The notes under the pieces: model-generated | The model's database searches: none | The model's input: only the letters and a program-made list of their open reading frames with translations | What the model was told of the DNA's origin: nothing | Shown here: in pieces, positions 48,665-59,707 of the stretch | Layout of the letters: every line of letters starts with the position of its first letter | Position numbering within the stretch: position 1 is the stretch's first letter | Origin: Chondrus crispus | Taxonomy: Eukaryota > Rhodophyta > Florideophyceae > Gigartinales > Gigartinaceae | Assembly (NCBI RefSeq): GCF_000350225.1 | Contig: NW_005178541.1 | Coordinates: 342,360-406,359 of the forward strand | DNA: 64,000 nt | Reading direction: 5' to 3' | Made by a program: the position numbers and the translations under genes

Positions 48665-50454
48665 TCATCCTGGTCTCGCGCGTGCGACTTGCGGCGGGAG
48701 GGGCAGTTTCTTCCTCCGGAAATAGGTCACTGCTGCGCTGCGCGGTAGCTGAGAAATCGGCTCCCACATTGCGTCCTCGATCGCGTAGCCATACCATTCC
48801 ACCTTGAGAATTAATTTTCCATCTTGATAAGCGTGGTCGACTATTTTGTCGATCACGTACTCCTGACCCCCGCTTCCTTCTTCTTGCGTGTCCAATTGTC
48901 CTTCCCCCTTCCGAAGAGCCAGCGGCTCATCCTCACCCTGCTCTTCCGAACCTCCCATCTCTTGTAAATCGGGCGGGATGCCCGCAGCTTCCTGATTTAT
49001 CAAAGGTCCGTCATCCGTCCTGTCTTTCGCTTGCGCGTCGAATTCTTCTTGTTCCCCTTCTCGGTTGAGGAATTGTAACGCTTGTCGTAGCCCGACTATC
49101 GGCGTGTAGTCCATGGGACTAGGGGCTAATTCGACTCTATCTCGCGATACGCGCTCTTCCTGGTCGCCGATGGCAATTACGACCGTATTCTCAGTTGACT
49201 CCTTCACTTGATATGGATCTGTAGCCACTTGTGCCAACTTATGTTTCGTCTCGGTGGCCGTGCCTTGCTCTTTCCGAAGAAATACGTAGGATCCGGAAGG
49301 GATGTCAAACTTCGACTTGCGGAGCCTTGCGTCGAAATTTCGCTTGTAGCGCTCTTGTTCTTTCCGTAAGCTCTTACCAGCGCCTTTCATCAGGCTTTCC
49401 AACCACGACTGCCATTTCAGGTAGTATGCTCAATTCGAGCTAAACCCTTCCAAACTTGGCTGTGCTTGTAACGCAATGCTTCTCGGCGCCCGAGCTAACA
49501 CCAGCTCGAAGGGCGCGATGTTCGTAGTTCGATGAACTTGCGTGTTGTATGCGAACGTCACGGCGTCGCTAAATAAGTCCCAGTCCTTGGGATGCTCTCC
49601 AGCATATTTTCGCAACTCGGAAGTCAGCGTGCGGTTAAACCTCTCAACTTGGCCGTTGGCTTGCGGGTGGTACGTGGTCGTGAACACATTGCGTATGCCG
49701 AGAATCGGACAGACGTTCTGAAAGAACCGGGCCGTGAACTGTGTTCCATTGTCGGACAGCAGCTTGACCGGCGGTCCGTACACGAATACCCAATGGTGAA
49801 CGAAGGCTTGTGCGATGTGCGCAGCTGATATCTTCTTCAACGGTACGGTTCGTACCAGGTTCGAGTATCGATCGCTGATCAAGAGAATATACCGATTTCC
49901 TCGTTTAGTTGTAATTAGCTCGCCGAGGATGTCGATGGCGACAAACTCCAGCGGAGCTTTGGGCGTGAACAGCTTCATTTCCTTCGTGTTTTTTCTTAAC
50001 TTCACCCTTTCCCGCCACATGCGGCGCAATTCTTCGCGACTGCATAGCAGTCTAGGGCCATCGTAGGCCAATAAAAATATCTTCTCAAAGTCTTGTAAAG
50101 TTTCCTGCCTACCGGGTGGCCTGCCAATTATGTGTAGTGGCTCAACCCTAGAACGCGGTCCCTTAACGATTTTGGTATTACCACTTGTACAAACTCCGCC
50201 GCGGTACGGCACAGAGTTCCTTCGAGTTCCTCGGTCTCCGTGCTGAACGTTCTCACCTTTCCAGCGTCCATTTCTTCCTTCATGCGGATGCAGAAGGGGT
50301 CGACGGCTTGCTCGCCAATGAGCTCCTCCGGAGTGACAGCTTGGAATTGATCGAGGCGCTTAGGGGCGGTCCCCCCTCAAGAGCGAGGATGTCGTCAAGC
50401 GCAAAAGAATTGTCCTCGTCCTCCACTGTTCCCTCGGCCGGTTTCGCCATAAAG
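48665..50454 (-). pseudogene. pol: Element 3 integrase and chromodomain
   Basis: Close homologue of element 1's integrase: core motifs AIDILGEL, LLSDNGTQF and YHPQANGQVERF, then a chromodomain (YVIDKIVDH...LKVEWYGY). Breaks: TGA at 49430-49432 where element 1 has CGA (Arg), a stop in the zinc module where element 1 has Lys, and a one-base loss near 50020. Upstream it keeps the linker (KPAEGTVE) and then meets the LTR. Confidence 0.85.
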
Positions 50455-50891
50455 TGTAGTGCAATGCGCCTGTCAGGCAGAGACCAAGGTCCGACGGTCC
50501 AACACAAACAACAGCAACAAAAACAACAACTGCCAACGGCACAGCGCTACGGAGTGTTCGAAGCTCCCTGTCCTCTTTAAGCGGGTTTGCGGCCCGCAGT
50601 AGCTCGGATCCCTGATGGGGGGGGCAAAGAGAAGGGCCCAGCCCGGGATCGGTAAATGGTGGTAGAGACTTGTTAAGGCGACTGCTCGACGAGTTTGGAG
50701 GGGTGTTTAGGTAAACCTGGTCCGATGGGTCGCAAATCCAATGCTGGAGGAGCGCCTTGTACACCTTATACCCTTGATAAGGTCTTCGACGGGGACGTCG
50801 CAACGTAGCCCGTCGGGAAAGAAGAAAACGTAGCAGCGCTACACCGTCGTACTACCCGATGGCAAAGTACCAACAACGGATCGGTCGCAAC
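50455..50891 (-). repeat. Truncated element-1-type LTR of element 3
   Basis: Starts TGTAGTGCAATGCGCC and follows the 7318/21085 LTRs to CGGTCGCAAC, where the sequence changes to copia integrase at 50892. It lacks the outer half of the LTR. The inner end abuts pol-linker sequence with no leader or primer site between. Confidence 0.85.
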
Positions 50892-52068
50892 GGTCAAGGG
50901 AGTAGCACTTCAGCAAGTGCAGAAACTCTCACACTGTGAACCGTGCAAGATGGCCAAGTCAACTCGCGTACCTCGACCCTCATCCACCAGTCGAGAGCAG
51001 ACTCAACCCCTCGAACTACTGCACATGGACCTTGTGGGACCAATATCGCCGACGCGTTCACTACCCGGACGCCGGTACTTCATGCTTGTCTACAACGACT
51101 GTACCGCCTTTTCTATTGTCAAATTTCTAAGGACTAAGGGTGAGGCTCCCAAAGCCATACAGGACTCTGCAAAAGAGCTCGAACTCATCCCTGCTTGTAG
51201 AGAAAGGAATTTTCGCGTCGCTCGCATTCGGTCTGACAATGCGAAGGAGTTTGCTAGTAGGAAGCTCAACGACTGGTTGGACGAAAATGGAATCGGGCAG
51301 GAGTTCAGTGCCCCTTACTCTCCAGAGTCCGACGGCAAAGCTGAGCGCCTAAACCGAACAGTTATGGACATGGCACGAACTCTCTTAGCCTCCACTGGAA
51401 ACGTTCCCAATACAGATGCGCTTTGGGCGGAGGCCGTGTATCACGCAAACTACCTCCGTAATCGCGTACACACTTCAGCTTGCAGTATTCCTGATAATAC
51501 TCCTTACGAGGCCGTGGTTGGAAGAAAGCCTAAACTCGGGCACATTCGCAAATTCGGTTCAGTAGCATATGTTCATATCCCGAAGCCGAGGCGCACCGAC
51601 AAACTTGCGCCCCGAGCTGAAAAGGGCTTCTACGTTGGCGTGTCCGCAGGTAATGGATACAGGACATTCATTCCTAGTTCGAGGCAAGTCATCGTCACAA
51701 GAGATGCACAATTTTTAGAGGATGCAACTTGCACACACGTGATCAAGGACAACACGTCTACACAAGTATTCAAAAGCGCACTAAACGGCGAAACCTTGGA
51801 TACAGAAGTCGAAATACCAACGTCTCCCTCCAACAACACCGACGACATAGGTGCAGACACGGAGGGACATACTGTACCTGGAACTCCTGGAGAGGTCACA
51901 TATCATCCTCCGGGACCACACAGATCCGGGAGAGCTACACAACAGACACTTTTCTACAGTCCTCATGATTCGACAATGATGTTTGCGCTTCTTCATCATA
52001 TGGGAAATGATGGATCTAAAGCACCCCTCTCGTACCACCAGGCAGTACAGTGCAGTGAACGGCAGTAA
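50892..52068 (+). pseudogene. pol: Copia D integrase
   Basis: Open from the break: the C-x2-C half of the zinc module (HCEPCKMAK), the core with D in LLHMDLVGPIS, D in RIRSDNAKEF and E in YSPESDGKAERLNRT, then the copia-type FYVG and linker regions. The first half of the zinc module and everything upstream is missing. Ends at a stop in the integrase-RT linker. Confidence 0.85.
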
Positions 52069-53619
52069 TGAAAGAAAGCCATGGACGCTGAGATTGCGCA
52101 GCTCGGGAAGCAAACGTGGAAACTGGTTCCGATTCCAGAGGGACAGAAACCGGTGAAGTCGAAGTAGGTTTTCATGAACAAAACGGACGCACGTGGAAAT
52201 GTAAGTCGGAAGCCAGCTCAGCTTGTGGCGAAGGGATTATCCAGAGGTACGGCATTGACTTTGAAGAGGTTTTCTCTCCAGTGGCAAAGTACAGTACAAT
52301 TCGATTCATGTTAGCATTTGCGGCACAACAGGACCTCGACTTACTGCAGCTAGACGTCAAGGCCGCATTCCTCAACGGCGAACTGGATGAGGAGATATAT
52401 TTAGAACAGCCTCCTGGATATGTCAGTTCTAAATTTCCTACTCATGTCTATAGGCTTCTACGTGCCTATACGGACTGAAACAAGCATCCAGGGCCTGGCA
52501 CAAGATGATTGACGCCTACCTCATCCGTATTGGAGGAAGGTGCTCAGAAGCGGACAGCACAATGTACATTTCAATGTAAGAGGAACCACCGTTTTCATAC
52601 TTGTGTACGTGGACGATATACTGCTGATTGGAAAAGGAATGGAAGTACTCAGAACTGTAGCCCAGCAGATCGGTAGCCGCTTTGAGATCCGCATCGAGCC
52701 AAACATCTCCAAGTTTCTCGGCATTGTCATAGAAAGATGCAGAGAAAAGGGAGTTTTAAAACTGCATGCACGTCCCATGGTGGAACATGTGCTTCGGGCA
52801 TTTGGGATGCAGCAATGCAGGCAAGTCTCCAGTCCCCTCCCGCCGAGCATCGACCTCGAGAGGTGCGATCCAATTGAGAATCAAGAGCCGTCAACAATGC
52901 AGTCCGAGTACCAGAAACTTGTTGGATCGCTACTGTACTTTAGTAACACGACTCGCCCTGACATCTCTTTCGCCACAGGTTACTTGTCAAGATTTTTAGA
53001 CTACTGTGACGAGCAGCATCTGCGAGCTGCAAATAGGGTCCTGAGGTACCTCGCGCATACTCGCACTATGGGAGTGCAGTATGTCAAGAGTGATACGGCC
53101 GGTCTACATGCATATACGGACTCAGATTTCGCAGCCAACAAGGAAGATTGCAAAAGTGTGAGCGGATTTGTGTTCAAGTTTGGCGGTGGCGCAGTAAGCT
53201 GGCGCAGCAAAAAGCAATCGGCAACAGCCCAGTCAACCCTAGAGGCCGAATTTGTGGCAATGTCGTTTGCAGTGAGAGAGGCCATATGGATGCGGCGCCT
53301 TGTACGGTAATGTTTTGAGCAAGAGGAAGCTATACTTTCTACAGTCTTGTTTGGAGATAATGAAGGAGCACTGAACCTAGCATATAAGGACACCTCCAGC
53401 GAGAAAACAAAACACATCGCTGTCAAATTTTTCCTGTGTAAGGAGAAAGTTGCAGATGGATCCGTTGTACTAAACTACATACCAAGTAAGGAAAATGCTG
53501 CTGACATCTTTACAAAGTACTTACCTGTTCAAGAGCACAAGCACTTGGTTCGAATAATGGGCATGCCACAGCACCCTCAAGCGAATCGGCTAAACAGAAG
53601 AGTTTCGGATGAGGGGGAG
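52069..53619 (+). pseudogene. pol: Copia D RT and RNase H
   Basis: RT pieces in more than one frame: a broken KSK-stop-VF block with TAG at 52165-52167 replacing the near-invariant Trp, then FEEVFSPVAKYSTIR, LDVKAAFLNGELDEEIY and the catalytic YVDDILLIG (about 52603-52630). RNase H has DSDFA, SWRSKKQ and EAEFVAMS, with a frame change near 53310 and a final VLNYIPSKENAADIFTK block. A purine tract (GGATGAGGGGGAG) ends just before the LTR. Confidence 0.85.
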
Positions 53620-53916
53620 TGTTGAGGATACACCTGTACACCTCCACTCTTCCTCCCTGATTCTACGAAAGGAAGACGTAACACGTTATCACTGTACTGT
53701 GTTGACAGCCAAGATAGAGTGGATTCGGTATAATCGGACCCGTAGTCAATGGCCCTATCTAATAAGTTACAGTGTTGATTCCCTCAATTCAGCAGAATTG
53801 AGGCCGACTACCTCACATAATCTGGAACGCACTGAGATAGTATCTGCAGATACAAAGTAGTATGAATTAGGTCTCGTGCAGCAACTCTTAAGGAATAAAA
53901 ATACACAACTTCAACA
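53620..53916 (+). repeat. Copia D 3' LTR
   Basis: 297 bp from TGTTGAGGATAC to CTTCAACA, with inverted TGTTGA/TCAACA ends as is usual for copia. No second copy lies in the window because the 5' half is lost. Confidence 0.8.
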
Positions 53917-54897
53917 GACACAGCGTGAGGTATCACCGTTGGAGACAGTGATTTGTCTGGATGTGGAAGACGGGGTCAGAGAGAGTTCGTCTGAGAGTCG
54001 ACTAGACATCAAGTTGAGAATTGTTCCAGAATCTAGAAGTGCCTGTGCCTCTTTGGAATAGACCTTGACGGGAACCAACTTAAGTCGACGGGGGAAATTG
54101 GTGTCCCCTACGGTGGCAATCCTTGTCTTCCTTATACCCGAACGTAATAACTTCTGCATTTCCTTCTTCGCGTCATCAGCGTCACCTCTAACCAGCTGGC
54201 TAATCGTGATACCAGAGGGGGCTGTGGCGAGTTCGGTGAGAAGACTGTACCTCCCTACATGGCTGCTGAGCCTAGCCACTTTGTTTGGCTTCGGAGCAGT
54301 CTTCCTCTTCTTCGTCCGGCGGTTCTTCGGCGGGACCCCAATAAAAACTCCTGAGGTTGAATGGCGATGCAGGGGCATGTATTCCATTGGGCCGACCATC
54401 GAAGGAGTCGGTTGCGCGGCAGCAGCTGAGTGATGCTGCTTCGGCAGTGGTTCTCCCTGAGCATTTCGCTTTAAGGCAGCCACAACTTCCGGTTTGGGTG
54501 ATGCAACTTCTTCTGTAACAACCAGAGAATGTTCATCAGTGAACTTTACTTTCTTGATTTCTATTCCTCCCTGATTCCTCTTCGAGTCATCTTCCCTTGA
54601 AGCTTTAGCCTTCGCCCAACAGGCGGGTTCAGCGTGTCCAACCTTACCGCAAAAAGTGCATCGAGTTCCCCGATGGGGGTTATCTGGGCATTTATTGGCG
54701 CCATGATCCTGCCTTCCACAGTATGAACAGGGGCGTTCGTCAATCGGGGGCTTATTGAACCCTCTCTGAGACTTCGTCACTAGAAGAGAGAGTTCAGCCA
54801 GTTGGGAGGTCAGAGTTTCCAATTTATTTTCGTAACCACTCTTGAAGGTGGTTCCGGTTTCTTGGGGACTTGAAAGTGAAGCCGATGGTGATAAATG
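53917..54897 (-). pseudogene. Gag-protease fragment of another retroelement
   Basis: On minus: a coiled-coil-like stretch, two CCHC zinc knuckles (CSYCGRQDHGANKC and CTFCGKVGHAEPAC), a basic linker, then a retropepsin start (AQALLDSGTILNLMS). Two knuckles and a DSG protease distinguish it from element 1 Gag-Pol (one knuckle, DTG). The 5' side is cut by LTR C2, the 3' side by copia D. The reading is open across the whole fragment. Confidence 0.75.
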
Positions 54898-55525
54898 TGT
54901 AGTGCACTGACAAACCTCATCTTTTGGTCGGTACACCTGTCCCCGGCCAGCGCGACTCCTTCTCCGGGGCACACGTGTACCTCACGCCACGTGTAACCGG
55001 GCACCAAGGCCCCTGTGTCCAGGTGTCATTACCCACGTGTAATGGTTGTCATACCTCCCCAAGAGGAGTTTCTCCGGCCGTCGCCGCCGTCGTTTTAATT
55101 TAGTATTTTTTAGTTTAATTAATTATAGCTCCGACGTCGGCTAGTATATAGCCGACGTCCGACCCTAAGTAAATTCTCATGAAGCTTCGGGTCTACAACT
55201 CGGGTTTCTGGAACGTAGTCGTAGCCTCGCGTGGGTCCCCGTCCTACGACGGTACCCTGCGAGCCATCTGCGTCCCGATTGCCACCTATCTCTACCGCGC
55301 GCGTCGTCCCGCTACACTCGGCTCTCCGCGCGACAGCTGTCCCTACTGCTGTGCTCCTCCTGGGCTCTGCTTTCCCACTTTTGTCCTTACTTTCCCTACT
55401 GCGTTAGACGCCCGGACCCCGTGCCGGTTACTGCATGGGTGGTCTCCCGAATCATCCCCGGCGCCCCCGAACGCGCGGTGCTCTGAGTGAGGGGGATTCC
55501 CAATCCTCCCCTTCAGTGCACGACA
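54898..55525 (+). repeat. LTR C2, 5' LTR
   Basis: 628 bp from TGTAGTGCACTGA to TCAGTGCACGACA. Highly similar to LTR C1. It is a 5' LTR because a primer-binding site and a gag-like frame follow on plus. The TATA-in-loop hairpin is at about 55133-55159. Confidence 0.9.
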
Positions 55526-55528
55526 TTT

Positions 55529-55546
55529 TGGTCTCCCGACCTAGAA
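55529..55546 (+). other. Primer-binding site TGGTCTCCCGACCTAGAA
   Basis: Lies 3 nt after LTR C2 and is identical over 18 nt to the site following element 1's 5' LTR. TGG complements a tRNA CCA end. The tRNA would end in TCTAGGTCGGGAGACCA. Confidence 0.65.
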
Positions 55547-55631
55547 GTCTACGGAGTGTCTCTTATCCCTTATCGTTTTTGGTCCTAGGTGTTCTCTCTC
55601 TGTTTCAACAGGTTGCGACAAGCTCAAGGCT

Positions 55632-56360
55632 ATGGTATCCGGGTCCGAATCGTCCCGTGAGACCCGTCCTCGAGACGTATCTCCGCCAGTTGCGGCGTGG
55701 ATCACTCGGAGTTGCCGCGAGGCCCTCCGAAAAGCCGAAAGATTCACCCTCAATACTGTAGCGGAGAAGCTCGCAGCGCAACCGTCGGCGCTGCGAGAAA
55801 ACCTCAACACTTTTATTGAGAAAACTATCGCGACACAAGCCGAGGTACAAGCCGCGCGAGAACGCGACCGACTCTCCGCCCTTGAAGGCGTATTAACCAC
55901 GGCCTGGCAGGCCAATATATCTGCCATAGTCGATGAGGCGACCAACCCTCTGAATGAAGAGATCGCTTCCGTGACAGAGGAGCTTGCTGTCCTTCGTCAA
56001 GAGCTTGACGTCGTGAAGACGCACCACTCCGATCCGTCGCCTGGCCCGCAGGGCGGATCAGTGAGGCAAACCCCAGCCACCACTGCTGTGATCCCTCTGA
56101 CTGCAGTCGGAGTAGCTACTCTGCCTCCTGCTGAGGAGTTACCCCCGTTGAATAAGAGCTTGCTCTTTTCGAACGTAACCATGCCGGCGCTGCAAGCCGC
56201 GGGGGTCCCGTCCATGGAGACCGCTCCCCAATTTTCCGCCAACCCTCAGGCGTCGCGGACTGCGGCTCGAGCCTCCCGTGACGGAGCCTCCGCCGGACCT
56301 ACTATAGAAAGGTCAGCGGGGCAGAGGGAAGAAGGATGGTTGAAGGTTGCTGGTGGTTGA
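55632..56360 (+). pseudogene. gag: Gag-like N-terminal fragment behind LTR C2
   Basis: ATG 55632. 242 codons with charged helices and coiled-coil character (EEIASVTEELAVLRQELDVVK), resembling in style the N terminus of element 1 Gag. There is no capsid or zinc knuckle. The reading ends at a stop just before a change to repetitive sequence, so the element is truncated here. It belongs to the LTR C family of element 2, whose own gag is missing. Confidence 0.6.
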
Positions 56361-56482
56361 CGGGAAAAGAAGTTGATGCCATTTTACTCTTGGTCGCCAA
56401 CTATTGGCGCTACTTATACTCTTCGAACTACATACAATACGAGCCATTAGGGCTGGTCACGTGACTCTCCTTCTTGCACTGG

Positions 56483-56806
56483 TTGATAATCAAGTGACTC
56501 TCCCTGTTGCACTCTCGGTTGATAATCAAGTGACTCTCCTACTTCCACTCTCGGTTGATAATCAAATGACTCTCCTTCTTGCACTCTCGGTTGATAATCA
56601 AGTGACTCTCCTACTTCCACTCTCCGTTGATAATCAAATGACTCTCCTTCTTGCACTCTCGGTTGATAATCAAGTGACTCTCCTACTTCCACTCTCCGTT
56701 GATAATCAAATGACTCTCCTTCTTGCACTCTCGGTTGATAATCAAGTGACTCTCCTACTTCCACTCTCCGTTGATAATCAAATGACTCTCCTTCTTGCAC
56801 TCTCTC
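56483..56806 (+). repeat. 36-bp minisatellite, nine units
   Basis: Units start TTGATAATCA and recur at 56483, 56519, 56555 and so on to 56771. A partial unit lies before them and a decayed one after. Two variants alternate (CTACTTCCAC and CTTCTTGCAC cores) giving a 72-bp higher-order period. Because 36 is a multiple of 3, both strands stay open (12-residue repeats). That is a by-product and not evidence of a gene. Confidence 0.9.
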
Positions 56807-56849
56807 TTGCTAATAATTTGGGACCGTTTGAGAGTCAATAATATCTGAA

Positions 56850-57185
56850 TGTACTGTACTGTAGATTACAGATTTCACACTACGATTAATAACCACTGTG
56901 GCACATACGTCATACGTGTCACACACGTGTCAAATCGAGAAAAATGAAACATGTTCAGAATGTACTGTAGAGTGCCACGAGGTACATAACTTACACGTGT
57001 CAACACCAAAATTGAAACATGCTCGGAAATGATAGGAAAGTGCAACCGTGTACAAATATGACACGTGTCCACGTTGAAGACCAAACATCCTGAGAATGCT
57101 CTTGCAAGCATTTTAGGTTTCGTCGACGTACACGTGTGATATCTGTCAGGCTTGGAGCTGAGCATGTGGTCGAAGATTTCCAAGA
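56850..57185 (-). repeat. Copia E 3' LTR, outer boundary uncertain
   Basis: On minus a purine tract CGAGGGGGAG (57186-57195) is followed at 57185 by TCTTGG, close to the expected TGTTGG start. The LTR carries CACGTGT at 56924, 56994, 57062 and 57131, spaced 68-70 bp in degenerate tandem copies. The far end is not clearly identifiable, and no 5' LTR copy is seen to the right of 61326. Confidence 0.55.
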
Positions 57186-59275
57186 CTCCCCCTCGATAAC
57201 ATGCTTTTACTGGACACTGCAAGCTCCAGAAGTTCTACAAACTTCTGGAATAGAATTCGCCCAAGTGCTTTGGTTAAGATATCGGCAGGCATCGAAGTGG
57301 TCGAACAATGCGACAAATACACAATGTTTCTCTTAATAGCATCTCGTACGTAGTGGTATTTTACATCAACATGTTTGTTGCGACGGTTGATCGATTCATT
57401 CTGTGCAAACGAAATCGTCCCTGCATTGTCACACCCCATCATGATCGTGGGATCAAAATCAAGTCCGAGGACATCAGCAACAACTTGACGCAACCAGGTC
57501 GCCTCCTTATACGCTTCACATAGTGCAATGTACTCAGCTTCACACGTCGAAGTCGCAACCACAGTCTGTTTCCGGGAACTCCAACTGATAGCTCCACCAC
57601 AGAACTTGAAAACATATCCGCTGGTCGACTTGCGAGAGTCTGAACAACCGGCCCAGTCAGCATCACTGAAACCGAGCAACTCCGGCGATTTGGATTTATT
57701 GTCAAACACTATTCTTAAGTTTTGAGTCCCTTGCACGTATCGCATTACTCGTTTTACACCTGCCCAGTGTGACTCACATGGATTGGCAGAATGTTGGGAA
57801 AGCTTTCCAATGGCGTATGCCAAGTCTGGACGAGTGCCAACCATCAAGTACATAAGGCAACCGACTGCCTCACGATACGGTGCCTTTGTTTCGGAGTCGT
57901 TTTCGATAGAATTCGTGGTTTTGCGACCTTGTTCCATTGGAGTCAGAGAAGGGTTACAAGTCCACATTTTAAAACAGTCAAGCACATTTAATGCATACTT
58001 AGTTTGAGTGAGACTCAATGTCTTGATAGTGCGATCTCTTTGAATCTCAAGACCAATGCAGACTTTTGCCTCACTAAGGTCTTTCATCTCAAACCGTTTG
58101 TTAAGCTCCCCCTTCATCCATTTGATGGCATGGATATCACTACCAGCGAGTAACAAGTCATCGACATAAAGTGCAATTAGCATGATAGTGTTACCAATGC
58201 GTTTATTGTAGAGGCACGGATCACTACGTGAAGTCTCAAATCCCAATTCACCGAGTAACAAATCATCCACTTTGGTATGCCATTGACGAGGTGCTTGTTT
58301 AAGACCGTAAAGTGCTTTGAAAAGTTTACACACATGATCACTTTTGCTTTTGTCAACGCAGCCTTCGGGTTGCTCCATGTAGATGTCTTCATCCAAGTCG
58401 CCGTTCAAAAACGCAGTCACGACATCCATCTGATGAAGTTCAAGGTCGTAATGAGCAACTAAGGCAAGAAGTAGACGAATAGTGGTAAACTTTATGACAG
58501 GGGCATATGTCTCAGTATAGTCAAGACCCTGAACTTGCTGGAATCCACGGGCGACAAGTCTCGCTTTTGCACTTTCAACTATATTGCCATTTGCATCAGG
58601 CAGCTGCTTGACATTGAAAACCCATCGAGATGTCAAGATGTTTGAGGCCTCAGATCGAGGAACAAGTTTCCAGGTCTGATTCTTAGTCTGTGATGCAAGT
58701 TCTTTGTCAATGCCGGTTTGCCAGAATGCAGCTCTAGGACCGTGGGTTGCTTGTTTGAAAGTCTTGGGACCTTCAATAGCGACATGCGCATGTGAAAGAA
58801 GAGCAGCTGCAAAGTTGCTCCTCCACCATGACCCAGGAGGTCTACTGATTCGAGACGATCTTCGTACAGCTGGAGTCGGAGTTGGAGGGGTGACATTCGG
58901 AGTTTCGACGGGAGGTGATACATCATCTTCATCATTCTCATCTACAGAGTGAGTGTCCTCGTTTTCAATAACCTCCCCTGAAATTTCATCCTCTTCCGAC
59001 CCAACCTCATTAGCATTTGGGGTATCGGCTTCATTCTCATTGTCGCCACCGAGCAATACAACGCCAACGTCAGAGCTGATTGAATCTTTTTCATGTGCAG
59101 GAATGTCATGCATCCCACATGTCGATTCATCAAACTTGGCATCTCGTGAAACAACAACTTTACTCAACTCTCCGTCCCAAAGTTTGTATGCTTTACTGCA
59201 TTGCGAATAACCGAGAAACATCGCTTCACGCGCTCGCAAGTCAAGCTTACGGAGCTCTAATTTCGGTAATGTATA
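57146..59275 (-). CDS. pol: Copia E RT and RNase H
   Basis: Follows the TAG at 59276-59278. End of integrase (AREAMFLGYS), an acidic linker, RT with SRWVFNVK, YTETYAPVIKFTTIR, MDVVTAFLNGDLDEDIYMEQP and the catalytic LYVDDLLLAG, RNase H with DADWAG, AISWSSRKQ and CEAEYIAL and a final PADILTKAL. The frame then reads through the purine tract into the LTR before stopping. This 697-codon section is fully open. Confidence 0.9.
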   Translation of the reverse strand, partial: YTLPKLELRKLDLRAREAMFLGYSQCSKAYKLWDGELSKVVVSRDAKFDESTCGMHDIPAHEKDSISSDVGVVLLGGDNENEADTPNANEVGSEEDEISGEVIENEDTHSVDENDEDDVSPPVETPNVTPPTPTPAVRRSSRISRPPGSWWRSNFAAALLSHAHVAIEGPKTFKQATHGPRAAFWQTGIDKELASQTKNQTWKLVPRSEASNILTSRWVFNVKQLPDANGNIVESAKARLVARGFQQVQGLDYTETYAPVIKFTTIRLLLALVAHYDLELHQMDVVTAFLNGDLDEDIYMEQPEGCVDKSKSDHVCKLFKALYGLKQAPRQWHTKVDDLLLGELGFETSRSDPCLYNKRIGNTIMLIALYVDDLLLAGSDIHAIKWMKGELNKRFEMKDLSEAKVCIGLEIQRDRTIKTLSLTQTKYALNVLDCFKMWTCNPSLTPMEQGRKTTNSIENDSETKAPYREAVGCLMYLMVGTRPDLAYAIGKLSQHSANPCESHWAGVKRVMRYVQGTQNLRIVFDNKSKSPELLGFSDADWAGCSDSRKSTSGYVFKFCGGAISWSSRKQTVVATSTCEAEYIALCEAYKEATWLRQVVADVLGLDFDPTIMMGCDNAGTISFAQNESINRRNKHVDVKYHYVRDAIKRNIVYLSHCSTTSMPADILTKALGRILFQKFVELLELAVSSKSMLSRGSLGNLRPHAQLQA

Positions 59276-59707
59276 CTAACACTTTGACCCAAATACTCGC
59301 AAATGGCCAACATTTGGAGTTGACTTCATCCAAATGTGATGGGGTGTCGTGTTAACTGGCAAAGCCCGTGAAGTAACTCGATTGCGTACATATACTGCAG
59401 TGGCAAGAGCCTCTGCCCAGAATCGTTTACTGACCTGTTTATGAGAAAGCATGGAACGGACAAGATCAATCAAGGTTCGATTTAAACGTTTAGCAACACC
59501 GTTTTGTTCAGGTGTGTAGGCAGTGGTGAGCTGGTGCTGTGTACCGTTTAAATCTAAATATGACTTGAATTCTGTCGACAAGTACTCTCCCCCTCAATCA
59601 GTGCGAAGCACCTTCACTTTGCGACCAGTGTGGGTTTGGGCAAACTGTTCATACAACTTGTATTTTGCAAAGGCCTCAGATTTATTTCGCATCGTGTACA
59701 CAACAAC
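59276..59707 (-). pseudogene. pol: Copia E integrase core, second half
   Basis: Between TAG 59708-59710 and TAG 59276-59278, in the same frame, with TGA at 59594-59596 in the D-stop-GGEY motif. Contains the catalytic Glu region (YTPEQNGVAKRLNRT) and the following helices. The frame is otherwise continuous, so only point nonsense changes separate it from its neighbours. Confidence 0.85.

Larger units (their letters stand above)
44801..50891 (-). mobile_element. Element 3: internally deleted relative of element 1
   Basis: Minus orientation. A 5' LTR fragment (50455-50891) is joined directly to the RNase H-integrase linker, followed by integrase and chromodomain (to 48665), a 3.6-kb spacer, and the C-terminal end of the 643-type antisense ORF (to 44801). 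The leader, gag, protease, RT and RNase H are deleted. The left end is cut by LTR C1 and the right end by copia D. Confidence 0.8.
50892..53916 (+). mobile_element. Copia D: 5'-truncated Ty1/copia element with 3' LTR
   Basis: Integrase, RT and RNase H in copia order (integrase before RT) on plus, then polypurine tract and 3' LTR. Gag and protease are absent. The left break is at the LTR fragment of element 3. On the right it interrupts the minus-strand Gag-protease fragment. Several frameshifts and stops make it inactive. Confidence 0.85.

Noticed and set aside
56483-56806. CRISPR-like array
   Set aside because: Units are contiguous 36-bp tandem repeats with no unique spacers, in a eukaryotic transposon context.
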